Of a stretch of 7,362 bases of DNA, positions 6,443-7,362 are shown piece by piece. The stretch covers positions 1 through 7,362 of the forward strand of contig JAUWVE010000077.1 of the NCBI GenBank assembly GCA_030617565.1, written 5' to 3'. Below the pieces are notes generated by a model. The model saw only the letters and a program-made list of their open reading frames with translations. It searched no databases and was not told where the DNA came from. Position 1 is the first letter of the stretch. Every line of letters begins with the position of its first letter. The position numbers and the translations under genes are program-made. The stretch is from Gammaproteobacteria bacterium (GTDB lineage: Bacteria; Pseudomonadota; Gammaproteobacteria; BMS3Bbin11).

Positions 6443-7362
6443 CAACGGGTCGGATTCCGGTTACTGGCATTGTCCACCCAGTTGAGTAACCGTGTTTCAA
6501 GGTAATCATAAAACGGGTTGTGCCGTAAGCGCAGCAGCCAGTCAGAGGGAAATAGAAGGAGGTTTCTTTCACCCTTGATAGCCATCTGGCCAAGGAATAT
6601 TGTTTTTGGGTCTTTCGGTGGAAGAGCGCCATAAAGAGGGTCATCCGGTGGGAAGGGAAGAGCTACATGGGATAAGGAGATAACACCTCGTGGCCAGTCA
6701 AGGTTCAGGGGCTTGCGCGACGTTTCAGTTGAAAACGGTTCTTTATGTTGTGCGATAACCGCTTCACTCTCCGGGTTTTCATTGGTGACCAGGGTAAGGA
6801 CAAACGGCAAGTTTTCGTCGGCAAGCAGCCGATTTGTTAGCGGAGCCGGGTCGGAGACCAGCAGCGTAGACTTGACGGCAAAACGGTTGATGTCGAACAG
6901 CACGAGTTCATTCTGGTTGGGAGTCAACCGCATGAGCAATCTGTCAACCACAGCATCTGTTGAGACAGTAGCATCAACTGTGGACTTGAACACCAGGATG
7001 GGCGGCAGGCCTTTTTTCGGTTTGGATTGGGTGTGGGCAGCAATCCGCCGGGAAACAGCCTGAGTCAGGCGATGAACCACATCCCCACCATTCGTCGCAA
7101 AGGAGTTGTACTTGTACGGGTCAAATTCCGGCCTTACCTCCAGCCAGGCAAGTCCTCCAAGACCGGGTATAATGGATAACCCGTCCTTAACACTGGCCAA
7201 AGCGGCTGAAGGGTGGACCCCAATAGCCGGTGAAATGAGTACCAGGCTGGCCGGCATTGGTTCGGCAATCCCATCAACAGCATCAAGTGTATAGTCGAGT
7301 GCCAGAGCAGCCCCAGTAGAGTATCCAACGATGTGGGTTGGCTTGTTTCCGACCTTCAGGGC
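6442..7362 (-). CDS. Alpha/beta hydrolase (N-terminus cut by window edge)
   Basis: The frame is open from the window edge, giving 306 visible residues; an internal ATG at 7257 is not the true start because the nucleophile elbow lies upstream of it. That elbow is IVGYSTGAALAL with Ser15 of the visible part. Further on, ILVFKSTVDATVS carries the likely catalytic acid Asp130, and ISLSHVALPFPPDDPLYG carries the likely catalytic His232, giving a complete Ser-Asp-His triad in the expected order. The C-terminus has a LRHNPFYDYLETRL segment. The fold is that of lysophospholipase/monoacylglycerol-lipase-like hydrolases, but the substrate is unknown. The strand and oxyanion loop before the elbow are missing from the window. 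No signal peptide can be judged. The stop overlaps the cls ATG by one base, so the two are co-transcribed and probably co-translated, which suggests but does not prove a lipid substrate. Confidence 0.87.
   Translation of the reverse strand, partial: ALKVGNKPTHIVGYSTGAALALDYTLDAVDGIAEPMPASLVLISPAIGVHPSAALASVKDGLSIIPGLGGLAWLEVRPEFDPYKYNSFATNGGDVVHRLTQAVSRRIAAHTQSKPKKGLPPILVFKSTVDATVSTDAVVDRLLMRLTPNQNELVLFDINRFAVKSTLLVSDPAPLTNRLLADENLPFVLTLVTNENPESEAVIAQHKEPFSTETSRKPLNLDWPRGVISLSHVALPFPPDDPLYGALPPKDPKTIFLGQMAIKGERNLLLFPSDWLLRLRHNPFYDYLETRLLNWVDNASNRNPTR

Noticed and set aside
7255..7257. ATG at 7257 as the start of the first hydrolase
   Set aside because: The same frame continues to the window edge and encodes the GYSTG nucleophile elbow upstream of this ATG, so the codon is internal.

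Overview
The window looks like chromosomal DNA from a Gram-negative bacterium, most likely a gammaproteobacterium. The evidence is an outer-membrane TamA barrel followed directly by TamB, plus a ClsA-type cardiolipin synthase. Genus cannot be read from the sequence. Every gene I support lies on the minus strand, so transcription runs from 7362 down to 1. The window is almost entirely coding: the only gaps are 3860-3942 and 3418-3505, each under 90 bases, plus 4 bases between cls and the next gene. I see no tRNA, rRNA, insertion sequence, CRISPR array or integration site.

In transcription order, the first block (7362 to 3943) has three tightly packed genes: an alpha/beta hydrolase whose N-terminus is cut by the window edge, a cardiolipin synthase with two intact HKD motifs, and a membrane-anchored PGAP1/lipase-like alpha/beta hydrolase. 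The first junction is a TGATG stop/start overlap and the second a 4-base gap, so this is almost certainly one operon with its promoter outside the window. After an 83-base gap comes a short 117-residue membrane protein with one NapH-like CGWLCPMG motif, which appears to lack the second half usual for its family. After an 88-base gap containing an imperfect direct repeat comes tamA, joined to tamB by a 4-base GTGA overlap. Only the first 560 codons of tamB are present.

The plausible theme is envelope lipid biology. Cardiolipin synthase makes a phospholipid, the two hydrolases could act on lipid or other ester substrates, and the TamA/TamB pair spans the periplasm and is implicated in outer-membrane protein assembly and in phospholipid movement to the outer membrane. 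The link between the cls block and tamAB is an inference from order and orientation only. The small iron-sulfur-type gene does not obviously fit, and its A+T-rich composition contrasts with tamAB. The points most worth following up are the truncated CGWLCPMG protein, the duplicated sequence in front of tamA, and the cls/hydrolase/tamAB arrangement. I found no clear evidence for a wholly novel system.
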